51,593 bases of DNA from an uncultured Clostridia bacterium (GCA_944350265.1 CALVOG010000010.1:1-51593), one strand, 5' to 3'; counted from the stretch's first letter, positions 1 to 8,353 are shown. A program made the numbers and translations. Notes: generated by a model not told the origin, from the letters alone.

Positions 1-2
1 AA

Positions 3-116
3 CAAGCGAATGGTAAGCGGTTTGGTGTTCGCACCGAAACGCGAAATGAAGCGCTGTTTGTGACGCTGTCGCAACTTAAAGAGGATAATTTATGTGAATT
101 CCCCCAGACCCCTTAA
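3..116 (+). CDS. C-terminal end of an unidentified protein (truncated by window start)
   Basis: An open frame enters from the left edge and ends at TAA 114-116, giving about 37 residues with a plausible protein-like composition (GKRFGVRTETRNEALFVTLS). The two other forward frames close within the first 63 bases. No family is recognisable. It could be the 3' end of a real gene or a chance frame. The hairpin just downstream at 122-140 fits a gene end. Confidence 0.35.
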   Translation, partial: QANGKRFGVRTETRNEALFVTLSQLKEDNLCEFPQTP

Positions 117-520
117 AACGACCTACTTTAAAAAAGTAGGCAAATGCAGGCGTGGCGCTGAAAGAGTATGTAAGTTTGGTGTTGCAATGGGTGTGCAGGT
201 TTGTTACTGAAAGATATGTGAAAGCGAGGCGTTGAAAGATAAAGAGGATGTTTTTAGAATTTCTTAACAAGAAGGGGGAGTGTCCTTCTAGTTCTACTAA
301 ACAAAAATATGTCAACTTTTGTGTTCCGCTGAAAGGTGGTGCAAGTGTGGCGTTGCAAGGCAGGAGGTTGTTTTTTAGGGTTTCTTAACAAGGTGGGCTT
401 TCTCACCTTGTTTGCTTGTGTTTAAAAGAAATATGCCAACATTTGTGTTCCGCTTTTTTTGGGAAGAAGGTTGGCAAATTTAGTTTTAATGCGTTCTTTT
501 CATTAAAAGGTTTAAAACGC
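117..520. other. Noncoding region with two hairpins and an imperfect duplication
   Basis: No convincing gene is seen. An 8-bp hairpin lies at 122-140 (CCTACTTT/AAAGTAGG) and another at 388-411 (ACAAGGTG/CACCTTGT). The stretch around 240-330 is imperfectly repeated around 368-455: both copies contain TTCTTAACAAG, then ATATG(T/C)CAAC and TTTGTGTTCCGCT. It may be a local variant of a degenerate intergenic repeat. Confidence 0.4.
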
Positions 521-549
521 TTGATTAACAAAAAAAAGTGTGGTATAAT
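521..549 (+). promoter_or_regulatory. Sigma-70-type promoter of tRNA-Leu
   Basis: TTGATT at 521-526 and TATAAT at 544-549 are separated by exactly 17 bp. The tRNA begins 28 nt after the -10 box. Confidence 0.8.
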
Positions 550-577
550 TTGAAAGATTTCACCACATAAAATATTT

Positions 578-663
<86 letters not shown>

Positions 664-769
664 TTGCTGAATGCGCGTAAAATACGAACATTTAGCAATT
701 TTTTTGTGCTGGAATTTTTTAAAAAATCCTAACAGTTTTGACGCTAAAAAAAAGAAAAATCATTTAAAA

Positions 770-792
770 AACTGTGTCAAAAACTGTGTCAG
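770..792. repeat. Putative left integrase arm-type sites
   Basis: The motif ACTGTGTCA occurs twice here 13 bp apart, overlapping the 3' end of the integrase gene. An inverted relative, CAGTTTTGAC, lies at about 733-742. The same motif is doubled near the other end at 14745-14770. Paired short repeats flanking both att sites are typical arm-binding sites of tyrosine integrases. Confidence 0.55.
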
Positions 793-1775
793 TCTAAGTT
801 ATATAAATTATTATATAATTTAAGCACCTTCTCTTTACTCAAATTATAATCAATGTCTATGTAGTTGGCGTCCGTGATTTGACTCGTCGTGTGCCCCATT
901 TCTCTCGCAATAATTAACTTATCTTTACCAAGGTAGAAACAGTTTGTGGCGAAAGTGTGGCGACAAGTAACCAAACTTCCATTTATGCCAAGCCTCTTTA
1001 AAAACTCTTTGAAGTGGTCAAGCGCCATACCCGGGCTATATCTGTGAAAAACACCAAGGTTGTCCATAATGATTTTAACCATAGCGTCTGAGAGTTTTAT
1101 TTTTTTATATCGCACAATTCTATCTCTTCCTTTCAAATTGACTGCTGTCAAAATGTTATTTTTGATGTTGTTTTCAATGTTTTTGAAATCAAGTTCATTT
1201 TTTCTAAGCCCCGTTGTCAAATACGTCAAAATGATAGGCTCCAACTCTTTACCTTTCAAGTTACTCAAAATCTTTTCTTGTTCCTCAAAGGTAAACGCGG
1301 GCTTTGGTGGGCGCTTTTTGAATTTAAACACAATCGTATTGAATGGATTTCTCTTTATCTTGCCTTCTTTTTCTGCAATAGTGAGCATCGCCTTCAAAAA
1401 AGTGTAAACCTTTTCTTTTGTGCGATTCTCTTCCACTCTCTCAAAAAATTGCAACAAAACCTCTTTTGTCAATTTAGTTAAAGCCAAATTGTGAATAGGC
1501 GCAATTTTCCGCTTAACTATCTCATAGTCCTCACGCGAACGGTCTGACAAAAATGGATACTTATTTTCTTTATACCACTTTTCCCAAAACTGCAAAACAG
1601 TAAATCCGCTTGTAAAAGAGTGCAACTGAACATCTGATTTAAACTCTCTTATTTTCTTATTTAACTTTGTTAAGCATTCAATTTGAGTTTTCCCATAGAC
1701 AGTGATAACTTTATTTAAAATTTGTTTACGCCCAATATATCTTTTCTCTTTTGGGCGATAAGAAATATTTTTCAT
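789..1775 (-). CDS. int: Tyrosine recombinase (phage integrase)
   Basis: This site-specific recombinase likely integrates and excises the element at tRNA-Leu. The N-terminal part is basic and contains an arm-binding-like segment. A SAM-like core-binding domain spans about residues 60-160. The catalytic domain carries the first Arg in TTGLRKNEL, the CRHTFAT box, MGHTT, and the nucleophilic Tyr in DANYIDID near the C terminus. The ATG at 1775 is chosen because AAGGAG lies 8 nt upstream, giving 328 aa. A GTG at 1835 in the same frame would add 20 residues. The gene reads toward attL and ends about 125 bp from it, the usual arrangement. The frame stays open upstream of 1835 to about 1990 (see the frameshifted fragment). 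Confidence 0.93.
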   Translation of the reverse strand: MKNISYRPKEKRYIGRKQILNKVITVYGKTQIECLTKLNKKIREFKSDVQLHSFTSGFTVLQFWEKWYKENKYPFLSDRSREDYEIVKRKIAPIHNLALTKLTKEVLLQFFERVEENRTKEKVYTFLKAMLTIAEKEGKIKRNPFNTIVFKFKKRPPKPAFTFEEQEKILSNLKGKELEPIILTYLTTGLRKNELDFKNIENNIKNNILTAVNLKGRDRIVRYKKIKLSDAMVKIIMDNLGVFHRYSPGMALDHFKEFLKRLGINGSLVTCRHTFATNCFYLGKDKLIIAREMGHTTSQITDANYIDIDYNLSKEKVLKLYNNLYNLD

Positions 1776-2010
1776 ATCTACATCTCCTTTTGGTTTAGAG
1801 ATGTGTTCTTTACTTATTTTTTGTGGTAACACCACAATTTTTTCTCTTTCAAGTTCATAGAAGGCGCCGTCACCTTCAAGGTAGCCTATTAATAGGCATC
1901 GAACTTTACTTTCTTTCTCTTTCTCAGTCAGTAGACATTTTAGAGTTTTTATGTGCTGTTCCGACTGTTTTTCTTCATTTTCTAAATTTTTTTACTTGTT
2001 CTAAATCCAT
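1776..2010 (-). pseudogene. Small coupled gene split by a frameshift at a 7-T run
   Basis: An ATG at 2010-2008 has a strong GGAGGAG site that overlaps the repressor stop, but its frame (MDLEQVKKFRK) stops after 11 codons. Moving +1 at the homopolymer (plus-strand T run 1987-1993; A run in the mRNA) opens a lysine/glutamate-rich frame that runs without a stop into the integrase frame (for example LLTEKEKESKVRCLLIGYLE). Either a base is wrong or lost here, or ribosomes shift at the A run. The intact product would be a separate small protein or a long integrase N-terminus. Confidence 0.45.
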
Positions 2011-2013
2011 TTT

Positions 2014-2367
2014 TTACTCCTCCTTCTTTAAAAGTTTACTGACGACTTCTTCGAATGGCGTGTCTTTAATTCTCTCAATATAGCCTATGACTTTTAAAAC
2101 TTGCCTATTGTCAAGTTGTTTTATCAACTTAACGGCTTCTCTCTGCTCATTCGTCAAACTATCAAGGTATAGCACATTTTGAGTTTGGTGACCTAGTAAA
2201 TAATCCACTGAGCAATTAAAGAAATCAGCAATTTTTAGAATCAATGAAATTTCTGGTTGAGTAGTTCCGTTTTCATAATTCGAAAGAGTGTTTTGCTTTA
2301 TTTTTAAAGCATTTGCAAGTTCCGCTTGCGACATATCGTGTTGCGCACGCAAAATTTTTAAATTCAT
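2014..2367 (-). CDS. XRE/Cro-CI family repressor
   Basis: A 117-aa protein with an N-terminal helix-turn-helix of the Cro/CI type (SQAELANALKIKQNTLSNYE) at about residues 13-33 and the hydrophobic core continuing to about 60. The C-terminal 50 residues are helical and probably mediate dimerisation; there is no LexA-like protease domain. AAGGAGGG lies just upstream of the ATG. It is transcribed leftward together with the integrase and faces the rightward early genes across a region with three repeated operator-like sites. It is therefore the likely lysogeny repressor of the element. Confidence 0.9.
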   Translation of the reverse strand: MNLKILRAQHDMSQAELANALKIKQNTLSNYENGTTQPEISLILKIADFFNCSVDYLLGHQTQNVLYLDSLTNEQREAVKLIKQLDNRQVLKVIGYIERIKDTPFEEVVSKLLKKEE

Positions 2368-2445
2368 ATTTTTATCCCTCCTTATAACAAATTTACTATT
2401 TTTTTTGTTAAGATGTTAAAAAAAATCACAATAATTAGTATTTTT

Positions 2446-2522
2446 TCAAAAAACTTAGTAAAATTAGTTGACATTTTCAAAAAACATAGTTAAAATTGGA
2501 GTAAGTTATCAAAAAACTTGAT
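2446..2522 (+). promoter_or_regulatory. Early rightward promoter with three repeated operator-like sites
   Basis: TTGACA at 2468-2473 and TAAAAT at 2491-2496 are separated by 17 bp. The motif TCAAAAAAC(T/A)T starts at 2446, 2477 and 2509, an even spacing of 31-32 bp (three helical turns). The middle copy lies inside the promoter spacer, where a bound repressor would block transcription. Confidence 0.6.
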
Positions 2523-2536
2523 AAGAAGGAGGGGTT

Positions 2537-2704
2537 ATGCAAAAACAAGACTATATCACAAATCTAGCCACAGCGATAGCAAATGGTATGAGTTTGGTAG
2601 ATTTTTACAACTACTGCAAAATTAACGACATCACGCCGTGTGATATGACTTTAAAATTTTTCTTAAACGAGTCCGGGACTTGTAAAGGAGGTGCAATATG
2701 TTAA
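2537..2704 (+). CDS. Small early protein, 55 aa, unknown
   Basis: ATG at 2537 follows GGAGGGG and directly follows the operator region, so this is the first early rightward gene. The product begins MQKQDYITNLATAIANGMSL and looks mostly helical, with no recognisable family. Its stop overlaps the start of the next gene (ATG 2698), which implies translational coupling. By position it could be an antirepressor or excision control protein; nothing in the sequence proves this. Confidence 0.6.
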   Translation: MQKQDYITNLATAIANGMSLVDFYNYCKINDITPCDMTLKFFLNESGTCKGGAIC

Positions 2705-2889
2705 GCGCTGACTTTGCTGGTCGCGGATTTATTTTTTCCGTTCATTTCAAAGATATCTACGGCGAAGAGCAAGAACTTTTTGAAAGAAAAGAGTATGAAG
2801 CACGAAAACTTTTTAAAATTTTAAACCGACAACGTAAAGCAGAGTTATTTATCCACTATTCGAATGGTTATTCAAAAAAAATCGCATAA
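2698..2889 (+). CDS. Small hypothetical protein, 63 aa
   Basis: The start overlaps the end of the preceding small gene and AAAGGAGG lies upstream. The basic product (RKEYEARKLFKILNRQRKAE) has predicted beta strands at the N terminus followed by a charged helix and resembles no family I know. It is part of the early operon, 15 bp before the winged-helix gene. Confidence 0.65.
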   Translation: MLSADFAGRGFIFSVHFKDIYGEEQELFERKEYEARKLFKILNRQRKAELFIHYSNGYSKKIA

Positions 2890-2904
2890 ATTGGAGGTTA
2901 AGTA

Positions 2905-3498
2905 ATGGCGTATTTCGCAGTGATTCCAAATCCCGTTATGATTTCAAAAAAGATAAGCGACAGTGAGAGGGTGCTGTATGCTCGCTTATCTTCAAAACTT
3001 AATGAGAACGGTTACTGCGACCTGCCAGACAGCAAACTTGCAGAAATTACAAACGTTGATGAACGAACAGTTAGACGTCGACTTGAAAGCCTTGAAAAGA
3101 ATGATTTTATCACCAGGGTTTACAATCGAAAGCAAAGTCAGCGCAGAATATTCCTAAAAGGCTACACACCTCAGTTCCTGGATGAAAAACTCCCGGAGCA
3201 AAACCTTGAAGATATAACAAAATTCAAAGAGGCATTCCCGGATAGAAGAATTGATTTAAATATCATCCCAAGTTATGTTGATATGGATTTAATGATAAAG
3301 AAAATTAAGGCTAAGAAGTTTTTGAGAGAAGCCACAAATATGAGCCTTTCAAGTTGTGTAAGAGCCTATTACCAAATCATATCAAAAAACGGCTATGAAT
3401 CTGCTGACAAAATTGAGCGAAATTCTCAAAACAAACGAGATTACACAACTGACGAAATAAATAGTCTTTATCAAAACATAGACGAAATTGAAATCTAA
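2905..3498 (+). CDS. Winged-helix DNA-binding protein, possible replication initiator
   Basis: A 197-aa protein. Residues about 15-75 form a winged helix-turn-helix: a helix (SDSERVLYARLSS), the HTH (DSKLAEITNVDERTVRRRLE), and a wing with ITRVYNRKQSQRRIFLKG. This architecture is common at the N terminus of plasmid and phage replication initiators and replisome organisers. The C-terminal half is helical and lacks recognisable rolling-circle HUH motifs, so catalytic initiation cannot be claimed. A GGAGG site lies upstream. Its place between the early genes and the structural genes fits a replication role, but a transcription regulator is equally possible. Confidence 0.7.
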   Translation: MAYFAVIPNPVMISKKISDSERVLYARLSSKLNENGYCDLPDSKLAEITNVDERTVRRRLESLEKNDFITRVYNRKQSQRRIFLKGYTPQFLDEKLPEQNLEDITKFKEAFPDRRIDLNIIPSYVDMDLMIKKIKAKKFLREATNMSLSSCVRAYYQIISKNGYESADKIERNSQNKRDYTTDEINSLYQNIDEIEI

Positions 3499-3531
3499 AA
3501 AAGTTAGAGAGGTAATAAAAGAGTTGGGAAT

Positions 3532-3612
3532 ATGAAGTGGTTTCTAATTGGGCTTGGAATAAAAATATTAATTGTCGCTGGCGTGGTGGTGCTGATTCTA
3601 AATTTAATTTAA
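3532..3612 (+). CDS. 26-residue single-TM peptide (minor coat-like)
   Basis: The ATG at 3532 opens a 26-codon frame ending TAA 3612, with product MKWFLIGLGIKILIVAGVVV followed by six hydrophobic residues. Nearly the whole peptide is one transmembrane helix. It lies in the 124-bp gap before a clear structural gene. Filamentous phages encode tiny all-helix minor capsid proteins of about 30 residues, and this peptide matches that size and hydrophobicity. The upstream ribosome site is weak (GTTGGGA), so expression is not certain. Confidence 0.5.
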   Translation: MKWFLIGLGIKILIVAGVVVLILNLI

Positions 3613-3622
3613 AAGGAGTGTT

Positions 3623-4819
3623 ATGAAAAAATATCAAATCGTTTTACTTTGCCTATACATCCCGCTTGCCATTGTGAGTTTCTTTTTCGTATCTTGGTGG
3701 GTGTTCTATGAAGTAAATTTAAAAGACGCAGTCACTGCCGTTAAAACAAACTTCGTAAACAACGCGACTTACGCTGAGGATGATGTTTACTTTATGGAAA
3801 TCAACATCTACGACAATGTGGTTGAATGGAAATGGAACTATTACGTTGATACATCTTTACCAGAAAAGAATGAGGACGGCACATATGACACTAAATATAT
3901 GTTTTCGACTGGTGTGCAGTTCTATTCACAGGACGTGAACGAAAACTTTGAAGCGTATGCCGACAATGGAGTTATTCTTACAGATATATATGTTAAAATG
4001 GGAGCAAAAAACTGCACGTATTATTCAAACGACGGCTCAGAAACTGCATATGTCTCTGGCGGAACTAACATTGCCAACCAAAACAAATGGATTTGGGATG
4101 TTGGCGGTGAACTTTGTTTAATTGAGGCGAAAGGCGATGTTAAATTTGCGGGCGCGTTATGGATAAACGGCTATGAGGTTTTTGACACAACAAAATTAAT
4201 GTTTGAGAACTGGGAATCAGCGCTAACGTGTGAAAACGGGCTGAGTATAAGAACCTTCGATTTTAGCCGATATTACACACTAAAAACGTTTAACAGTGAA
4301 ACGGGCAAATTCGACGTTCCAGTCACAGATGAGAAAATCCTTAAAGAGTGGACGTTTGTGAATGTTAAAGTCACAAAATCGAGCAACAAAATGATTTCGG
4401 CAAGCCAATCTCTTTTCAATTCATATAAAGGTGACAGCGACTGGCAAGCCGACGGAACGGAGGACAAGCAAACTTACTGGATGGACGAAACGGTTTATCA
4501 CCTTAATAACAATGACCTAACTTACACTAAAACTAATGACGGCTATTATCTATCTCTAAAAAGTGCTTGTGAAAAATATTTAAGCGAATTCAAAAATGTT
4601 TACTTTGTGCTTGATATAAACCTAGACGAGTTCGAAGAGATATTAAACATTAAAGGGCTTGCTGAGAATGCCTTTGGTGACGTGGAAATTAACGAGATAA
4701 ACATCTCATCCAGCGAAAAGCGAGACTTTATCATTTATGACGAAGATTTAAACATAAAGACCACAAACGTGACAATCATATCTCCTCAAAATTTAATAAC
4801 AGGAGGTGAAGTATGTTAG
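3623..4819 (+). CDS. Large membrane-anchored surface protein, 398 aa
   Basis: An N-terminal signal anchor (residues about 5-30, IVLLCLYIPLAIVSFFFVSW) is followed by about 365 polar, aromatic-rich residues with beta-strand character and few cysteines, so the bulk is expected outside the cell or on the virion. AAAGGAG precedes the ATG. The stop overlaps the start of the next gene by 7 nt. No domain is recognised. It is the first of four consecutive membrane-anchored proteins that I infer to be virion or adsorption components. Confidence 0.75.
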   Translation: MKKYQIVLLCLYIPLAIVSFFFVSWWVFYEVNLKDAVTAVKTNFVNNATYAEDDVYFMEINIYDNVVEWKWNYYVDTSLPEKNEDGTYDTKYMFSTGVQFYSQDVNENFEAYADNGVILTDIYVKMGAKNCTYYSNDGSETAYVSGGTNIANQNKWIWDVGGELCLIEAKGDVKFAGALWINGYEVFDTTKLMFENWESALTCENGLSIRTFDFSRYYTLKTFNSETGKFDVPVTDEKILKEWTFVNVKVTKSSNKMISASQSLFNSYKGDSDWQADGTEDKQTYWMDETVYHLNNNDLTYTKTNDGYYLSLKSACEKYLSEFKNVYFVLDINLDEFEEILNIKGLAENAFGDVEINEINISSSEKRDFIIYDEDLNIKTTNVTIISPQNLITGGEVC

Positions 4820-5433
4820 ATTGGCTAATCGGAGACGCGATTTGGGAAACGATAATAAAAGTTGCCGTTATCGCCGCGATTGCTCTCATTATTATCGCCA
4901 CGATACGCAGTCCGCACGCCCGCCCGATTCTTATCGCTATCCTATGCGTGGCGTGGCTGGGTGCAGGCGCTTACGCAGGATACACATATTACGCTTACGT
5001 TAACACAACAAGCGAGGTTAATGGTAGCATTGATAGGAAAGACCCTTATGAAGATTTTAATATTTTTGATATTGACTTAAAAGATAACATTGTGTGGTAT
5101 GAGGCGGATGACGGATATGAGTTTGAACAAATTTACAACACAGCGATTAAGTTTAATGGAACGGAGAATGATTACACCCTTTTAGTTAACGACACGCCTT
5201 GTGACGAAACAAAAGCAACAAATGGACGACTCGAGGGCACGCTCATTAAACAGTTTAGAGATATCGACGGTGAAATCACCGACACGTTTACGTTTAAAAT
5301 TAATTTCAGTTTCGAAAGTTCAAAAATCACAGTCGCATTAACCGTGAACGCCACGGCTGAAAATATTGGAATTATCCGCGAATATATCAACATTAACGGC
5401 TTTAACTTAAGAATTATAGACTCAGTCTATTAA
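4813..5433 (+). CDS. Two-TM surface protein, 206 aa
   Basis: Two hydrophobic helices (about residues 12-34 and 38-62) are followed by a roughly 140-residue soluble domain rich in beta-type residues (for example YTLLVNDTPCDETKATN). The start lies on AGGAGGTG and overlaps the preceding stop, a sign of coupled translation. It has no family match. The soluble region has the same style as the preceding 398-aa protein, with matching aspartate and asparagine content and strand pattern, suggesting they act together. Confidence 0.75.
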   Translation: MLDWLIGDAIWETIIKVAVIAAIALIIIATIRSPHARPILIAILCVAWLGAGAYAGYTYYAYVNTTSEVNGSIDRKDPYEDFNIFDIDLKDNIVWYEADDGYEFEQIYNTAIKFNGTENDYTLLVNDTPCDETKATNGRLEGTLIKQFRDIDGEITDTFTFKINFSFESSKITVALTVNATAENIGIIREYININGFNLRIIDSVY

Positions 5434-5444
5434 AAGGAGGGGAA

Positions 5445-7100
5445 ATGAATAAGAAAGTTTCTAATGTTATCTTTTCAATCTTTATGCTACTGCTTATAGT
5501 GGGCATAATTATTGGCGTTGTGTGGCTGGTGAAAAACTGGGAAACGCTTTCCACGCAAACTGACCTATACTCATATGAAGACCTCGTGGAGTATGGTGAT
5601 GAGAAATACCAGGAAGGGCTCGAGGCAAGTGATAATTATAAAATCCTCTATGAGGAAACTTTAAAAAGCCTAAACCAGGCAGAGGACCGTGTGAATGATT
5701 TAACAGAGGACCTCCAGGACGCGATTAACTCTGGGAACGTAGACAAAGAGACCATTGCGGGGTTACAACAAGATTTAGCCGAAGCGCAAGCCGACCTAAT
5801 AGCAAAGCAAGAGCAAATTGAGGAACTTAACAACACTATCACCTTTTATGAAAAACTCTTAGAAGCCTACGAAAACAGCGATAAACTAATAGTAACCTTT
5901 ATGCTTGTCGACAACGGCAAAGAAATACCTTATGACGTGCAAGCGGTTGAGCCTAGCGCTTATCTTAGTGCAGTTATGACGCCAGAAAAAGACGACTTCG
6001 AAGGCTGGTCTCTTACAAAAGGTGGAGAACTTATCAACGACCTCACCACAATACAAGTAACCGAGAATATGACAATTTATGGTATGTGCACCAACACAGT
6101 CACCTTTATGGTCAATGGTGAGGAATACGCCACCCAAGAAGTGAGTTATGGTAAGTATGCAACTGATGATGAGGTATCACTTACAGGCTACACCTTAGAG
6201 GGGTGGTCGCTTATTGAAAATGGAGAAACTATTACTTTTAATACAACACCTATAATAAAAGACACAACTTTCTATGCACAATGTAGTAAAAAAAATATAT
6301 CTTTTGAGCCTTATTCCTGGAATGGCCTTACTGAATTCTTTGGAGATTATGTTTGGACAGATGGGCAAAATGTTTATTATTCATTCGGCCCAGAACAGTA
6401 TGTTTTAAATAAAGAAACATCTACATGGGAAGAAAAAAATTGGAGTGAATACATACCTAATCTAAGCGGAATCGATATGTGGACAGACGGTCAAAACCTT
6501 TATGGGGTAGATGGGTATATATTTGATAATAAACTTTGTTATAATCACTATGTTTTAAACAAAAGCACATCAACTTGGGAACAAACAGTGTTTTATGGGT
6601 TAGATAATGCAAGCAGTTTTTCGGGAATTAATATTTGGACGGATGGGCAAAATGTTTATTATTCATACGGTCCATCAGAACAATATGTTTTAAATAAAGA
6701 AACATCTACATGGGAAGCAAAAATTTGGAATGGTTTTACAGATTTTGCTGGTTCTGATGTTTGGACGGATGGGCAAAACATTTATTGCTCAGAAAGTAAA
6801 GATAATCAATATGTTTTAAATAAAGAAACATCTACATGGGAAGAAAAAAATTGGATATTTGAGAAAGATAGGTTTTATATTTATGGTGTTTGGACGGATG
6901 GGCAAGATATTTTCTCGTTTAGTAACACAATAAATGGAACAGAGTGTTATGTCTTGGAAAAGCAAACAAGCACATGGAAATTTTTATTAACTTTAAATTT
7001 AGAAAATATGGATTATGCTTTTTCTCCTGAATATATATGGTCAGACGGAACTAATTACTTTTATTCACAACAAAGTGACCAATTTATATTAAAAATTTAA
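5445..7100 (+). CDS. Membrane-anchored adhesin: coiled coil, two InlB-type repeats, six-bladed propeller
   Basis: A 551-aa protein. A signal anchor at about 8-30 is followed by a coiled coil at about 50-145 rich in Glu, Gln and Asp. Two Listeria-Bacteroides (InlB B) type repeats follow at about 148-215 and 216-280, each with a GWSL core and an ending like TIYGMC or TFYAQC. Six repeats of about 45 residues end the protein, each with a (V/I/M)W(T/S)DG(Q/T)(N/D) motif paired with (Y/F)VLNKETSTWE, which is the pattern of a six-bladed beta-propeller. It is probably the receptor-binding or adsorption protein. The coding DNA becomes markedly more AT-rich from about 6280, exactly where the propeller begins, suggesting domain exchange. 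Confidence 0.85.
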   Translation: MNKKVSNVIFSIFMLLLIVGIIIGVVWLVKNWETLSTQTDLYSYEDLVEYGDEKYQEGLEASDNYKILYEETLKSLNQAEDRVNDLTEDLQDAINSGNVDKETIAGLQQDLAEAQADLIAKQEQIEELNNTITFYEKLLEAYENSDKLIVTFMLVDNGKEIPYDVQAVEPSAYLSAVMTPEKDDFEGWSLTKGGELINDLTTIQVTENMTIYGMCTNTVTFMVNGEEYATQEVSYGKYATDDEVSLTGYTLEGWSLIENGETITFNTTPIIKDTTFYAQCSKKNISFEPYSWNGLTEFFGDYVWTDGQNVYYSFGPEQYVLNKETSTWEEKNWSEYIPNLSGIDMWTDGQNLYGVDGYIFDNKLCYNHYVLNKSTSTWEQTVFYGLDNASSFSGINIWTDGQNVYYSYGPSEQYVLNKETSTWEAKIWNGFTDFAGSDVWTDGQNIYCSESKDNQYVLNKETSTWEEKNWIFEKDRFYIYGVWTDGQDIFSFSNTINGTECYVLEKQTSTWKFLLTLNLENMDYAFSPEYIWSDGTNYFYSQQSDQFILKI

Positions 7101-7114
7101 AAGGAAGGTGATTT

Positions 7115-8353
7115 ATGAAAAAAGGAATTATTAAAGCGCTGGGGATTACTGCCCTGATGGCAGTTGGCGCGGTGGGCGGAATGGCGCTGGGCGCTGAAAT
7201 TGCAAACGGGTTTGAAACTACATACTCAGAAAGCGCGTATGAGGACTACGGCGATAAAAAACAACAAATTGGTTATGAACAAGGCAAACAAGAAGGCTTA
7301 GAAGAGGGCTTTGAGAACGGACAGCAAATTGGACATGAAGCTGGCTATCAAGAGGGTCAGCAGGCTGGCTATGAAAATGGCTACACCGCTGGTGAAGAGG
7401 CAGGCTATGAAGCAGGACTTACAGAGGGTTATACAGAAGAAGATATACAAGAAGCTGTGAACCACGAAGCGCAGATGTGGAGTGAATTTTTAAAATTAAA
7501 AGAAAGTAATAATTCTACTGATTTTTATCTTCCTGACGATAAACAAGCATGGTCAAGTTTAAACAATAATATTTTAGGATTGTTTATATTTGATGAAAAT
7601 AATGGAACTCTTGATAAAATAACCGATGACGGTTATGGTTTTTGCAAGTTTTTTATACTTGAAGATAAAAATTCTAACAAATTAGAATTATGGCAAGATA
7701 AGAAAGGGATAGCAAAAATTGAAAATAATAAATTAATATATATTATACAAAGTAATGATTTATTAGTTACAACTGATGGAGTTGTTATAGTTGATAATGA
7801 AAATCATACAGTCTATATTTTTAATAAAGACAATGCTACTTATATAAGTAAATCCATTGATAGTAATTTGTATAATCAAAATAAATGGAACGAGAATTTA
7901 TATGTTATATACGCTACTGATGAGTATGTAGTTAATACAGAAAATTATTCTTTAATAAAAATTACTGGTGTAGAAGATGAAGATTTTCCTCGACATTTAA
8001 TTTATAGGCAAGACAATATTGTTATATTTTCCACATCAAAAAATAAATTATATAAATTAGATATTAATACTGGCAAATCAATATTGTTTAGTGACCACTC
8101 GTCTGAAACAGAAATAGAATCAACAATATATTCCGTAAATAGTGATTATGGTTTTTATTATGTAGGGGATACATTTTATGGAATTAATCTTGAAACTTCC
8201 ACATCGATAACTATTTATGAAAATATAACAAGGGTTTGGTATATAAGCAATGGCTCTACTGATGATATTTTACATTTTGGTGTAACTAAAAATGATATGA
8301 GCTATGTAAATTTGTATATTCAAGCTGACACTTTTGAGGTGGTTGAACAATAA
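7115..8353 (+). CDS. Membrane-anchored fibre-like protein with GX3 repeats and a C-terminal beta domain
   Basis: A 412-aa protein. An N-terminal hydrophobic anchor (GITALMAVGAVGGMALGAEI) is followed at about residues 45-110 by Gly at every fourth position in GYxxG/GxxxG blocks (for example GYENGYTAGEEAGYEAG), which suggests a close-packed helical stalk. The remaining 290 residues are AT-rich at DNA level and rich in Asn, Asp, Ile and Tyr, with short strand repeats such as DGVVIVDNENHTVYIFNKD that suggest another propeller or beta-helix. AAGGAAGGTG precedes the ATG. The composition break near 7490 parallels that in the upstream gene. Confidence 0.8.
   Translation: MKKGIIKALGITALMAVGAVGGMALGAEIANGFETTYSESAYEDYGDKKQQIGYEQGKQEGLEEGFENGQQIGHEAGYQEGQQAGYENGYTAGEEAGYEAGLTEGYTEEDIQEAVNHEAQMWSEFLKLKESNNSTDFYLPDDKQAWSSLNNNILGLFIFDENNGTLDKITDDGYGFCKFFILEDKNSNKLELWQDKKGIAKIENNKLIYIIQSNDLLVTTDGVVIVDNENHTVYIFNKDNATYISKSIDSNLYNQNKWNENLYVIYATDEYVVNTENYSLIKITGVEDEDFPRHLIYRQDNIVIFSTSKNKLYKLDINTGKSILFSDHSSETEIESTIYSVNSDYGFYYVGDTFYGINLETSTSITIYENITRVWYISNGSTDDILHFGVTKNDMSYVNLYIQADTFEVVEQ

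Noticed and set aside
76-315. 79-aa minus-strand gene at the left edge
   Set aside because: Low-complexity Phe/Thr/Leu frame across hairpins and repeats without a ribosome site.
1060-1407. Forward frames inside the integrase
   Set aside because: They are antisense to a well-supported integrase and rich in Phe/Ser typical of reverse-complement artefacts.
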